The translations under genes and the position numbers were made by a program. This document shows positions 26,085 through 38,046 of a stretch of DNA of 64,000 nt, piece by piece (the stretch's first letter is position 1; every line of letters starts with the position of its first letter). The stretch covers positions 52,053,864 through 52,117,863 of the forward strand of contig OV121084.1 in the NCBI GenBank assembly GCA_921293015.1, written 5' to 3'. The stretch is from Phorcus lineatus (taxonomy: Eukaryota > Mollusca > Gastropoda > Trochida > Trochidae). Under the pieces are notes generated by a model. That model had not been told where the DNA came from. It searched no databases and saw nothing but the letters and a program-made list of their open reading frames with translations.

Positions 26085-26320
26085 AGAAATGGTCTTTCTA
26101 TGTTTCACCCATGTAATATGCCCTGAAAAAAATGTCCTTCAAAAAGTAAAATTCAAAAAGAATGTGATTTTTAAACTATGTGACATAAAGAAAATGTCAA
26201 ATTTTGTTTGGGCACTTAGAAATCTTCAGCGCAAGAAGATGAGTTGAGATGTAAAACAAATAGGGTACTGCATAATGTCAGAGTGGGCATGTTTATACTT
26301 GAAACTCTTCTGCTATGCTC

Positions 26321-27025
26321 TAGAGTTGCAACGACACATTGGTATATTCGGTGAATCCAACCGTGGCAGGATATGAATCGTATTCGTTATTCGTTCCGTG
26401 AAAACCTAGTATTTTTGATTTTTTTACTATTGACTGCAACATAAATTATGTGCACAAAATTTGTATCTAATCTGAATAAAAATACTTTTTTATTTACGTT
26501 CACAAAGTATGTCATGTGTTATATTTCACATCGTCTCAACCTGTCAACAGGAATTAATGCGAAATCTATGTTCCATCTCGTGATAAAAATCGATATTGCT
26601 GGTCAAAGTAAACATCACAAGAGTCAAAAAGAATAACAAAAATTATTCAATACAGCATCACACAAGTGATATGTTTATTTTATCAGTTAATTAATGTTGT
26701 AAATTGTCTCTCAATGTAAATTTGTACAGTCAGAGGTTAAAAAAGCTTCGCTCCAGAAACGAGCATAATATAAATGTAAACTCCATATTTGGATGTACCC
26801 ATGATTGTTTAGCCAATCGCTGGCATGGAAAGGACTGGTTTGGCCAATGGAAAGGCTGGAAAGATTTCGCGGGGAATGGATAAAAATTAACCCAGACTAC
26901 CTGATTTTTGGTGTTTTCAATTTTTTTTTTTGTGCATTCATATTTGTGAATAATTATTCATATTCGCTACTCCATATTCGTGATACGTAACGTATTCCCC
27001 TGGTAGTGTATTTGTTGCAGCTCTA
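26321..27025. mobile_element. hAT-like non-autonomous transposon, 705 bp
   Basis: The ends are inverted: TAGAGTTGCAACGACACA on the left against TAGAGCTGCAACAAATACA on the complement of the right. The element is flanked by a perfect 8-bp direct duplication CTATGCTC (26313-26320 and 27026-27033). An 8-bp duplication with TAGAG..GCAAC ends is the signature of hAT elements. Subterminal regions repeat TATTCG/CGAATA words, as expected for transposase binding sites. No transposase frame is present, so it is a passenger element. Confidence 0.9.
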
Positions 27026-28130
27026 CTATGCTCTGCGTTGAAGGCCGCTATCCTTTCTTAAAACATAAATACAATATCACAAAATGATCTTATGAAACAT
27101 TATACTTGCTGTGGGCTTAATAGAAAATAAATCTGACATAATTAGCAAGATACATTCTATTTTCAATATGAGACTAGTTAATTGTGTGATATCTTGCCCG
27201 TAGTCAAACATCTAGAAACCAAAATAGGTTTGACAACAAAGACTGCACATACGGCACAACGACACATTGAAACAACAAATGTAGATGGCAGTGACGTAAG
27301 AAGGTCTATCACAAAGATCAATGTTCTTCAGGCAATATGGTGAAGAGCTCATTGTTCTCAGATAATGACAACACAACTGCGGTCTGGTGCCATGTACTTG
27401 ATTGGAATTGGTATTATTTGCAGTGTAATAAATGTAGAGTGAGGACCTCACACGCCCTCTTGTTCTTTGTTAATATGTATATAACCAGTATATGTATTTG
27501 ATATCATATTTCATCTTCCACAAGCTATCTCTAATGGAACACAGTTTTGAATGATAGATAGATTTTGATATTTGTTACTGCAACAGTGAAAGCTACAGAG
27601 GTGTTCGAAAATAAAATAAAATCTTTTGTTTTTAGCATTTGGAACACTTTTCTATGGGGGGAAAAGACCAATATTATCATTTTAATCTCAAACCTCAAAT
27701 ATGTTATGTTCCCTCATAGGAACAGTTCAACTGGGTGTAATTTGGGAGCAAACTTCCAGGGGCTGCTTTTTTTAATACTACAGTGACATATAGTATGTTA
27801 TTTTGACTTTATAAGGAGCCAAAATACAATCTCTACTGAATTAGGTTCAAATGATCTCACTTGACTTTCAAATTCTTCCCAAACTACCACAAATATTACA
27901 TTCAACTGTCTCAATTGAACATGTTGACTAGCAATATAAGCTATTAAACAATACCGACCTAAATGTGCAATCTGGTCAGTTAGAAATGGACTGTCTTAAA
28001 GATAAACGATACATGTACAAATAGGCATAGAGGTTCAAATTACCATTTAATAAAAACACCCTAGTTTCTTTATATGCATACATTAATTTCTTAACAAAAA
28101 GGCATGTAGAAGTTAATTTAGGGAACTATT

Positions 28131-28315
28131 GATGGAGTATTAATCTGTTAGATTCCTACAAGACCTTTGAATATTCCAGCATTTGGAAACACCATTGTTG
28201 AACAAATAAGTATCTAGAACAATAATTTCAGGAACAATGATGCTGAATATATACAGTGAAACAATGTTGATGGAGTATTAATCTGTGAGATTCCTACAAG
28301 ACCTTCCAGCATCTA
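28131..28315 (+). repeat. Pair of direct repeats about 137 bp apart
   Basis: TTGATGGAGTATTAATCTGT followed by AGATTCCTACAAGACCTT occurs at about 28131 and again at about 28266, with a TTCCAGCAT phrase downstream of both copies. This is a local partial duplication. Confidence 0.65.
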
Positions 28316-28981
28316 GGGAGATGGCTCACTTAGCTTCTGTTTGCTGGTCAACCAGTTCAACAGTAGCCATTATGAGCATTGGAAGCACTTATAACTAGAC
28401 CCGATACATCAGGTGAAGTTTGTAATGGCTGGCTTCTCATCTTCTTGCAACACATTAGGGATAACGGTCCACAGAGTGCCACAAATCATAGAGGATTATC
28501 TCACAATATTAACTCCTGCATGTTCTTAATACACTGTACTTAGTACATTGAAAATTCTCTTTTATTCAGGTAACTATAAGAGCTTCTTAGATGGCTACTT
28601 GAAATTATTACTTTTTTTAGAGAAAATTCCAATAACAGAAGGTTTTTTTTGCATTGTTGAAAATTTACATCAAGACAATTCTATGATTTTCCACATGAAA
28701 CGACCTAGAATCTGAGGCCATACAAGAAACATACGGCTATTAGCTTAATACTTATTCACAATGTTCAATCTCACCTCAGGTTTTCTGCAGTTGACATTTG
28801 ACGAAGAATTATCATGTATTTTAATTAGAATTCGAACAAATGTCAAAAGAACAACGAACAGTGGCCTACTTCATAAGTCAACTCGGTCAAATACATCATC
28901 AGCAAGAAACACCACTAGCTAGATATTTGTATAAAGGTAAGACCTTTGGATTAGATTTGTTCTTCAGTGATTACTTTTTTA

Positions 28982-29000
28982 TATGCTAATAATTAGCATA
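28982..29000. promoter_or_regulatory. Palindromic octamer-like (POU) site
   Basis: TATGCTAAT-A-ATTAGCATA is a perfect 9-bp inverted repeat around one base and contains two ATGCTAAT-like octamer sequences head to head. It could bind POU or other homeodomain factors, or be chance in AT-rich DNA. Confidence 0.2.
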
Positions 29001-30109
29001 ATGGAAATGAGTGAAACAAAATTGTGACGGAAAGACTTAGTAATAAAATTTGCATAGACTGTACAAATTAGGGACCAAAAAAAAAAAAGGCACAGCTACA
29101 AATCTAAGTGATTAATTGTGTCTAGTTTGCTTACAATCCAAAACTTTATTTTAGAGTTATGAGGGTAACAAAAAGTGTGACAAATGGACAAAATGACCAC
29201 TAGATACCCCAAAATACTTTCATAGTAATTAGATGACAGTTATGGCTTATAAAAGATTCTAAAGATAAGGTGATGTGAACAAAATTAATGAAATCATTCA
29301 AATTTAAAAAAAATACAGCACAATGGTTTTTATCTATTTATTTATTATTAAATAGATTTTTAAAATTAATAGATTTTAAAGGATCAGTTTACATGTTCAG
29401 CTGGAGATTTAACTAAAGGTAAGTTCTCAAAAAAGATTTGAATGAGTGATAGATGATACTAAACAATGTTCCAATTATTACTTTTGTTTTTAAACGAGTT
29501 CATGATTAAGTATAAAACGAGCGAAAGCATGTTTGAAACCAAATCGTTAACAAGTTTAATAAAAACAGTATTGAATTGAAGGAAGTTTTCTATTCTGTTT
29601 ATTATTTGAGCTCAGTAATCAAGCATGGTTGCCAAAAGTGTACGTCCCTTCAATGCTCCATCTGTGATTAATGGAGTGATAATTATCACTGACAATAATG
29701 TTGATAAAAATCTCCTTATCGTATAAAATCATAATACCAACTAAGACTTATTCTGCTTATCAAAATTTTTGTATCTCAGAATTATGGATAATATTTTTGA
29801 GATTTCTTATCTGCAGTCTGCTGAATATAATGATAACAAGTATGATCCATAATGTTAAACATGTCCCCCGCCACTATTAAGAAATCAGCTAAAATGTTGA
29901 ACATATCAGTGTCGTGAGAATTTCGAGCATTTCATGTTTGATTCAATTGTTATTATCCTTATGAAAATGTACTCAGGGACTGGACATTGTGATCTCTACA
30001 ATACTAAAAGTTAAGTTTCAACGTGACCACATACCTTTATAAGTTGATGTCTTGTTCTAGAAATATTTCAGTAAGAAGTTGTAAAAAACAAAAATAAATA
30101 TAACATCAG

Positions 30110-30460
30110 AGTTACCTATACTGCATGGTCAAAGTCAAAGTAACCCATATCTACTGGTGTCTGGGTACCTCTCCAATGAAGACTGATAGCAAATTTGAAC
30201 ACTATTGATGCAGCAGTTCATGAGATATAACACTTACAAATTTATTTTTGGATGGTCAAAGTTTGTAGTGACCTTGAAAATGAGGTCAAGGTCACCAAAA
30301 TCGTCTGGGGTCTACATATGTTCCAATGAAGAATGATAGTTTGGTAGAAATAGAATAGAAAAGTTTGAAGACTCTTGGTGCAGCGATTCATTTAATAACA
30401 AGAACAGGACAGACCTATTTAAGTACAGAAGTATGAAATTGAATACTATCTCCCCTGCAC
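30110..30460 (+). repeat. Dispersed repeat containing paired nuclear-receptor-like motifs
   Basis: The repeat holds two internally similar halves: 'GGTCAAAGT...' then CCAATGAAGA.TGATAG and TG.TGCAGC..TTCAT, at about 30128-30230 and 30254-30395. It contains TGACCTTG (30269) and TCAAGGTCA (to 30294). It ends AGTACAGAAGTATG...ATACTATCTCCCC, and a similar ending occurs at 37995-38046, showing a dispersed family. I associate it with repeats abundant in molluscs (memory only). Confidence 0.6.
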
Positions 30461-33021
30461 CGGGGATGTTAAACTCACTAAGAGGTTTGGGCTACTAATG
30501 GTTGAAATATCGTTAAAACACTTAATCAATCAATGTCTACTTTCTGATGCATTATCTTAAATGTTTTACCGTGTGTTAAAAATAATACCAAGATGTTTTA
30601 ACGACATCTGCAGAAAGTGCTAAAAGGGCAAAATAATTATTCACATTGATATTCTTATACTCCAAATTGCAATCATATCATGTGACATTTGCTTGAAGAA
30701 CTTCATGAAAGATTTGAACTTGATACATAATCACAACATGAAACAAAATAATAATAATACTTGGATATTTTTTTCAGGGCTGCTGCTGGTAATGTTTCAC
30801 TCTTTTTACAAAAGGCAACAAACCACCCAAAAAATTCTTTTAATTAGTGTTCATATCAAATTCAAGATATAAATTTGACCAAATTTACATCTTACAATTA
30901 GATTTTTTCATAAATATAGAGATTATTACCCAAAGGCAGTGTGGCATATTAAATTTGATGAAATGTGTTTGAATTTTTGTATTGACAGAGTGATAGCAAG
31001 GAACAATCTCAAACTTGCACAATTTTTGTTCTGAGTGTAAGAATCTATATAACTTTTTCTATATTCAATTTTGAAACAGAGGGAACCAAAGTTCTAATGA
31101 CATCACACATAAAAAATACTGGACTTGCCACTCAGTGATGGGCGAATGTGATATGTGCACATATCGAAAAATGTCATAACTTGTGTTTCCCCATATGGAT
31201 AAAAATCTACATTTATATGTCGGTTTATGTCAAAATTATTTCCATAGCAATATTTCATTGCAAAGAATAGGCACTTCAGAGATTTCGATCAGCATCTAGC
31301 CATTCTTCGGATAGATTAAGATTTGTTTTTAAAAAAACAAATCGCACTCTTCTAACCTTATTTATGTATTATTGTTTAATTACCATATTGCTTTTCTTTT
31401 TTGCCAGATACAGTGTTAATGAATATCCCATGATAGCAGGTGCCCTTCTTGATGATTCCCTTAACAATGTGCTATAATTCCTGTAAATTGGTGCAACAAA
31501 ATGGTATGGTTCTTATACATTCAGTGGCTTAATCATTTGATGGTCAACTTACCATTGGAACAATCGATCATGAAGTACACAATCTACCAACTAATGCAAT
31601 GAATCCCTTAAAAATTTTGACTTTTATGAAAATTAATAACTTCTTAAGTTACAAAGTATTTCATAACAGCTTTCAAAATATATCATGAATCATTTGTATA
31701 TCTATCAAATTTCACTTCATGACTGATACCTTGCAATTTCTTCTAAAAATATAATTTACATTCTTGACATTCACACTGAAGGAAGAACATGTGAAATAAA
31801 GAGTTCTTTGACATGAAAAAATGTAAATTATATGTTGTCAAAATAAAAAATTTCTTCCTTACATAAAATAAAAAACAGAAACTGTCATTGATACACTTCA
31901 TTCAAGAGAGAAATCACAACAAAGCGTACATTCATCAACAGCTTGTCAGAACAACCATGAAGCATGTAGATACTCTATGGTAGTCACAAACTGAAAATGT
32001 TCATCTAGCGCCCTTACTCTTTCCCTTCCTAATCTGTTCCTATTCTGACAAGAGAAATAATCTTAAAGTAAACTCATGACAGGCATTAGAAGATTCAGGA
32101 TGGATGTACTGAGTAAAAAAACACTGCAGTAAAGAACTGTCCCACCCTGAAAATTCATGGATCCACCTTTCTCGGAAATACTGGGAATATCACATCTGTA
32201 GGGAAAAAGTCAATGCATGCCAAAACATTGCAGAATTGAGGTATACCTATCTCAAGAAAAGTCACAATATAGATTTCATATTGTTTCCAGTCAGTGTAAG
32301 ATATACATGTTTAAGCCATCTAGATAAAGCAATAATTAGTCCCAGGTGTCATTATTCTAAACTTCCTTATCAAAATAATACCACATTCACATGGATATAG
32401 GAGACTATTTACCGAACTAGATATAACTCCAAAGGCAAGTGATAGTTCAGTTGCTGATATATGTAATTAGATTAAAGTATATCTGCACAGTATCAACCAT
32501 CAAATAGCTTCAACATTTACATCTGTATCTTTTGTAGGCATGTAAGTTCAGTGTTCACAAACATCAATAAATGGAGAGTCTATTGGGATTATACTGAAGA
32601 CGTATTCCAGTCCAAGACTCTAGATCAATTGCACAAACTCCAAAATTCATTTCAATTAAACCACTACTCTTGAAAATCCTGCCTACAGTTGTTTATTTGC
32701 TTGTTACCATTATGTCCTTCGTATATTCCATAAGCTTCCCCTTCCTATGCCTTCTTCAACAGCCTGTTCCAAAATTGGTTGTATAAATGGAAGATTTGAT
32801 TTCCTATTTCCAATCTTGAAACCATACAAGTTTATGCCTCTTGCTTAGTTCTCTAACTTTTCTTCTTTTCTGCTTATATCTTAGTTTTACCGAATCAGCT
32901 GTTTGAGTGGCATAATAGAAGTAATAAGTAGAGGAAGACAAGAATACTCTATGTATGAGCATAATCTTTATTTTTCACAAATGCAATCTTATGTTATAGA
33001 TTCTTATTCACTTTCAAGGAG
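30461..33021. other. Non-coding stretch
   Basis: No open frame, RNA gene or clear repeat is supported over this 2.5-kb AT-rich region. It is likely intron or intergenic. Confidence 0.45.
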
Positions 33022-33214
33022 AGCTGAGGTGATTGGGGTTTAAAGCCGCTTATAAGAGTCGTTCACATATATCAAGGTTGCTAGTATTATTGCAGGTAGA
33101 AAGCATTGCAACACTAAAACCTGCCAAGTTACTGAGCCCCTTGCAGGATTTGTACCACTGACCTCTAAATCCGAAGCCGAAATTGCTAACCCCTGCACTA
33201 TCATGTCCCCTATT
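33022..33214 (-). mobile_element. Degraded tRNA-derived SINE
   Basis: On the minus strand it runs from a tRNA-like head with GTTAGCAATTTCGGC, through GAGGTCAGTGGTACAAATCC (B-box region) and GCAAGGGGCTCAG, to a tail with GCGGCTTTAAACCCCAATCA. Head, body and tail match the 14163 family in order, with many substitutions. Confidence 0.65.
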
Positions 33215-33239
33215 CCGTTTCAAGGCATAATGGATGTGA

Positions 33240-33493
33240 GTTGATTATTTTACTTAAATCATGGCTGCTAGTATTATTGAAGGGAGAAACCCACAATACC
33301 ATTGTGGCTATTCATTGCGGTGAAACCTGTGAACATGACTGGTACTAGCAAACCATGGGTGGGACTGCACTGGAATTCAGTGTAGCATCGAATCCACACC
33401 TTACTGCATGTAGGATAGTTTCTACTGTAGTTGCAGAGCCCCTGGCAGGATTCGAAGCACGGATCTTACCATTGAGCTATACCGCCCCCTGGC
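33240..33493 (-). mobile_element. tRNA-derived SINE with good polymerase III boxes
   Basis: On the minus strand it has an A box TAGCTCAATGG and a B box GCTTCGAATCC. The shared body follows, with CAGTAGAAACTATCCTACATG, CACTGAATTCCAGTGCAGT and CACCCATGGTTTGCTAGT. It lies directly beside another minus-strand SINE, and the two share GCTAGTATTATTG near their 3' ends, so they may form a dimer-like pair. The minus-strand open frame 33422-33634 is a by-product. Confidence 0.8.
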
Positions 33494-33897
33494 ATTTTGG
33501 AAAAGAAGAAAATAAGAAATTTTTTCATTGATAAAACATCCTTGTCTTCCTTTCTTAAACAAATCATCAACAGTTTCCCCATTTGATTTTGAGATACTGC
33601 CAGCACTAACAGCATACCAAAACTCTTTCAACAAGGAAGGAAGTATTAAGGGAAACAGGATCTTTTCTTGTTCCTCTGTCCTATCTTTTAAAATTTATAT
33701 CTTACTTATATGGATTGAGTTGTGTAAGGTTGTCAAAGTAGTTTGTAGTTTTATGCAAGGTTTTGAAAGTAGTCAGTAGTTTTGTTGAAGGAAAGTGCTT
33801 TGATTGACTCTAATCTTTAGGATATTCTAAGTATCCCCACATAATTTATTGCTCTTTGGAAAAGAATTTGTTTTGTATAGGTTGGAACTCATCTATG

Positions 33898-34241
33898 GTG
33901 GCACTTTCCAGGGGGTTTGTGGTACACAATAGTGGATGTGGCCCTTTCCAATGTTGGGTTTGTTTTACACAATACTCAAAGTGGCCCTATCCTAGGTGGA
34001 TTTTGTGGTACACAAAACTCAATGTGGCCCTTTCCAAGGTGGCGTTTGTGGTACCCAATACTGAATGTGGCTCTTTCCAAGGTGGGGTTTGTGGTACATA
34101 ATACTGAATGTGGCTCTTTCCAAGGTGGGGTTTGTGGTACACATACTCAAAGTGGCCCTATCCAAGGTGGGTTTAGTGGAACACAATACTGAATATGGCT
34201 CTTTCCAAAGTGGGGTTTGTGGTACATAATACCCTATTTGG
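33898..34241 (+). repeat. 43-bp minisatellite, eight units
   Basis: Units start GTGGC.CT.TCCAAGGTGG and continue with TTTGTGGTACACAATACTGA. There are eight consecutive units with period 43 and scattered differences, including a one-base shortening near 34140. The plus-strand frames at 33856-34101 and 33917-34192 are artefacts of the repeat: 43 is not a multiple of 3, so the frame rotates. Confidence 0.9.
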
Positions 34242-34348
34242 GCATTTCACAGATTAGAAATGGAATTTCCATGGTAATGAATGTAAAGAAATAACAATCA
34301 TGTATGTTTTCTTTGTCAATTATCTATCATCTCGAACTCTTAAGTATA

Positions 34349-36992
34349 TATTATGGAAGGGGATGTGTGCCAAAAATGAAATCATGTAAACTCGTAATTC
34401 GCAAGTTGTAACATGTTGTTCTCAACCATGCAATTCTCGAAAAGACAAGTCCAAGTCTGCAAACCTAACATTTCATTCCTGTAAAACTTTCTGTTCTCAA
34501 CTTTACAAAGTTTAAATGTAATTTTAGAAATGTTAAAGTCGAAACTCATTTTTGTATTTCAAATACGAGGGATATACACATTTAGCAATGCTACAAATTA
34601 CGTTTTACAATTGGTGAATGAAAAATGAAGAGTTGTAAAATCACCCTTTGGAAACAGACTTTTGCATCTGGAGTTTTATATGAGTTGCATGGTTATGATT
34701 GCAATGTTCCGAAATACATCTGTACACGATTTCGCATTGACCATATTTGGAAGTTTAACGAAGACTGCCGATGATTTCCGAAGATGATCGGTATTTGACA
34801 ACAACGAGACCTCCCTGATGCAAGCTCCATGCAACGCTGTGCAAGCTTTCCGGATAGTGTTGAGTTGAGTCCACCTCAATGCGCGGAGCTTGGGCATGCC
34901 GTCACCTTTTGTAAAAGTTCTCAGTAACTCGCGTACGGTGTTTTTGGACCCCTAAGGCAAATAGCAACAATTGTAATAGAACAAATATCATTTGCAATTA
35001 ATTCTTATCTGACCATTATCCCCAAAAAATTTCGTGAATACCTCATTCTCTAAAATATACCCGTGTTTATTGTAAGAAAATTTCCGAAATCTTTTCGAGC
35101 CCCTCAGATGTTGTGACGGAGTCAACGCATATTAACTTTTCGAGGGCCGATTTCAATAGTTCAAAATACTTAATCAATTTCGTAGCATAACGAGGGGGTA
35201 GAATACCGATTATACTTTATAGGTAATGACAGATTGTTTATTCAAGAAAAACTCCCGCTTACAACGTCGTAGAGACCAAATACAGGCAGTTAATGTTCAC
35301 GTCACTCACAAAGTCATTAGTGCCTTTTGTCAGATGGCGCATGAAATTTATGATATTCTATTTTTCACACAAACATTGAAATAAAGAGCAAAAAAGTTGT
35401 TTTTTACCCTACGGGCCTGAAACACACTGGATAAAATTCAAGATATACACTACGTGAATCGATAATTAACTATTAATTACGATACAATAGTCGTGTTTTT
35501 GTTGCTGTGCCACTTGTCTTGATGCGAGAAATCTAAGTTGTACACCCCTAAGTTAATACGTATGGAAATGTATAATCTTGTATTTCAAATAATTGTTAGA
35601 ATTTTAACATCTTGATGATAACAAAGGTATTTTGATTTAAATTGTATCTGATATCTGAATTTGCAAGACCTTTTCGACTTAAAAATGGGCAAAATAGCCT
35701 ATGTATCGAACAATGACCTGATGTTCTCTGGCGACCAGGCAAAAATTGATAGACCGTTCGCTTATAAGACGACCCTATAATAACTGTTGATCGGGCGGAG
35801 AGTTAAAAATAACATGTCACATGATATGCCAGTCATTTGATTTTGACATGTTCTTCAATCAAATTTGTTCAAACTGTTAAAGAAACGTCTGGTTTAGAAC
35901 TTTCATAGCTTTAAAACATGACTTTAAACGGTATTAAATAAATGTTTCTTTTAACGAAATAATATTTATTGGTTAAACGACCGAATGAAAGACTAACAAA
36001 AGAAAATAATATTCTTTTCAATGATTTTGGAACTTTCCCCTTACTTTACGTTGCGTAGTTATTTTTCTAACTATTAATTTGAAAGAATAACATGCCCGTG
36101 TTTTAAGGGTAACGTGGGTGTACAATATAGATATATTTTTTCTACCGCTATTTGTCTTTGCGAGACAAGTATGCCGTTGTTTCATTATTCTAAATCCAAT
36201 CTCGTAATTTAGTGAGTTTTTTTAAACCCAACCTAAATATCTAAAACGATATTTTTTTTAGTGAATCATCTCGATGCAGTAAGTTGTGCAGAGATTTAGT
36301 GTCCAGTAAAGTCTAACCCAGAATTAAAGTTCATAATATTCTTTCGTGAGATAAACCTCGTGTAACCCTTACGAAAACAGTAGAAACAAATTATCTAGAT
36401 CAATAACTGACTAAGAACTTTGACAAAAGGTGAAGGTCGCATGCCCAAGCTCCGCGCATTGTGGCGGACTCAGCTCAACACTATCCGGAAAGCTTGCAAA
36501 GCGTTGCATGGAGCTTGGATCAGGGAGGTCTCGTTGTTGTCAAATACCGATCATCTTCGGAAATCATCGGCAGACTTCGTTAAACTTCCAAATATGGTCA
36601 ATGCGAAATCGTGTACAGATGTATTTCGGAACATTGCAATCATAACCATGCAACTCACGTAAAACTCCAGATGCAAAAGTCTGTTTCCAAAGGGTGATTT
36701 TACAACTCTTCATTTTTCATTCACCAATTGTAAAACGTAATTTGTAGCATTGCTAAATGTGTATATCCCTCGTATTTGAAATACAAAAATGAGTTTCGAC
36801 TTAACATTTCTAGCATTACATTTGAACTTTGTAAAGTTGAGAACAGAAAGTTGAGTTTTACAGGAATGAAATGTTAGGTTTGCAGACTTGGACTTGTCTT
36901 TTCGAGAAGTGCATGGTTGAGAACAACATGTTACAACTTGCGAATTACGAGTTTACATGATTTCATTTTTGGCACACATCCCCTTCCATAAT
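34349..36992. mobile_element. Non-autonomous DNA element with about 580-bp terminal inverted repeats
   Basis: The left arm (34349 to about 34930) and right arm (about 36400 to 36992) are reverse complements with roughly 95 percent identity by eye. The outer ends read ATTATGGAAGGGGATGTGTG inward. The flanks are TA-rich (TATATA on the left, TATATG on the right), compatible with a TA or TATA target duplication whose exact size is ambiguous because the end is palindromic. The 1.47-kb middle has no open frame. Each arm has a 70-80-codon frame directed outward (34676-34897 minus; 36420-36662 plus) that exists because the arms are copies; differences between them are mostly replacement changes. The superfamily is not identifiable. 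Confidence 0.85.
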
Positions 36993-37951
36993 ATATGAGG
37001 AAAGGTGGAATTTGAATTTGTGTATATTATATGCTCCCCCACTCCAAGAGGACCAATCAATAACAGACTGAGAGTCTACATCCCTGCACTCACTTCTTCT
37101 AAACTCTGAACCACAGTCCATATCAACAAAGTCCTTTTGCAAGAGCCGGAATTTATGATTAGGTTGTGTTGACCTTATCATCTTGATCGATGGTTGGTCA
37201 GGAAAAAGTTGAAATGATCATTTTCAGACACTTGGAGCCATTAGAGAAACATTTCCTTTTCATGATGTTTTTAAGTACAAAAAGTGCATTGCAATGAACA
37301 ATGGAAACATACAAACTTGACTGTGCAGGAAAATTTCTTCTAGATCGATTTGTCTTTAGACAAAGAGATGCCAGAGTCAGGCTGGGATTGAAATAATGGT
37401 ATGTGGAAAAGACGTTTTGTATTCTGAATGTCCTTATAATAAGACACCACCTGGAAGCAATTGAATTTTCTTCTAAAACAGTTCCTAATTATTTATGTTA
37501 ATATTCATATTTATTAAAACATGTAATAATCAATCTCTCTTGGTTGAATAGTCATCCACATATCTAATGAGTATTTGTGGATCATTTAGTTAACACCATG
37601 TAAAGTTACTTGATACATCATGTGTATGTCTTGAAAAGAAATGATTGATTTTCAGTTGTTAAATTGTTGTTACTTTTTCTAAAAAGTCAAGTAATGTAAA
37701 TAAATTTTAACAGTGTGAATACTTTAACTAAAGTTCAATGTACTGATACATTTATGGACCTTACCATAAAGTGATTAAAAAGAATGCAAAATTTACTCAA
37801 AAGTGTTGAGTATATCAGAGACCATTCCCGATAGCAAGACCCGATTTCAGATTGTATTTGATATGCATGTCACTTGTGAGTTGTAAATCCATATTCTTTT
37901 ATACCGTGATAGAGTGAGTATGTTTTCCTGGTGATTCTGTGGCAGTAACAG

Positions 37952-37983
37952 CTGTGTGTGGATGATTCACTGTCCACACACAG
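37952..37983. repeat. Perfect 11-bp stem hairpin
   Basis: CTGTGTGTGGA and TCCACACACAG are exact reverse complements around a 10-base loop. The hairpin lies just upstream of a dispersed-repeat remnant. Role unknown. Confidence 0.7.
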
Positions 37984-37994
37984 GAGTTGTAACA

Positions 37995-38046
37995 ACAAGA
38001 ACGGGATGAACGTACGTAGAGGCAGAGCTGAATACTATGTCCCCAT
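37995..38046 (+). repeat. Remnant of the 30-kb dispersed repeat
   Basis: AACAAGAACGGGATGAACGT followed by GTA.AGGCAGAGCTGAATACT and ATGTCCCC parallels the 3' part of the repeat at 30399-30455 (ACAAGAACAGGACAGACCTA...ATACTATCTCCCC). Confidence 0.6.

Larger units (their letters stand above)
27034..30109. other. Non-coding stretch with a short duplication and a palindrome
   Basis: No gene is supported; the open frames are below 80 codons and AT-driven. Two small items inside are listed separately. Confidence 0.45.

Noticed and set aside
33898-34241. A CRISPR-like array
   Set aside because: The repeats are directly adjacent without unique spacers and the window is animal DNA.
34676-34897. A conserved small protein encoded in both arms of the 34-kb element
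   Set aside because: The frames recur only because the arms are inverted copies; differences are mostly replacement changes, so no selection on a protein is visible.
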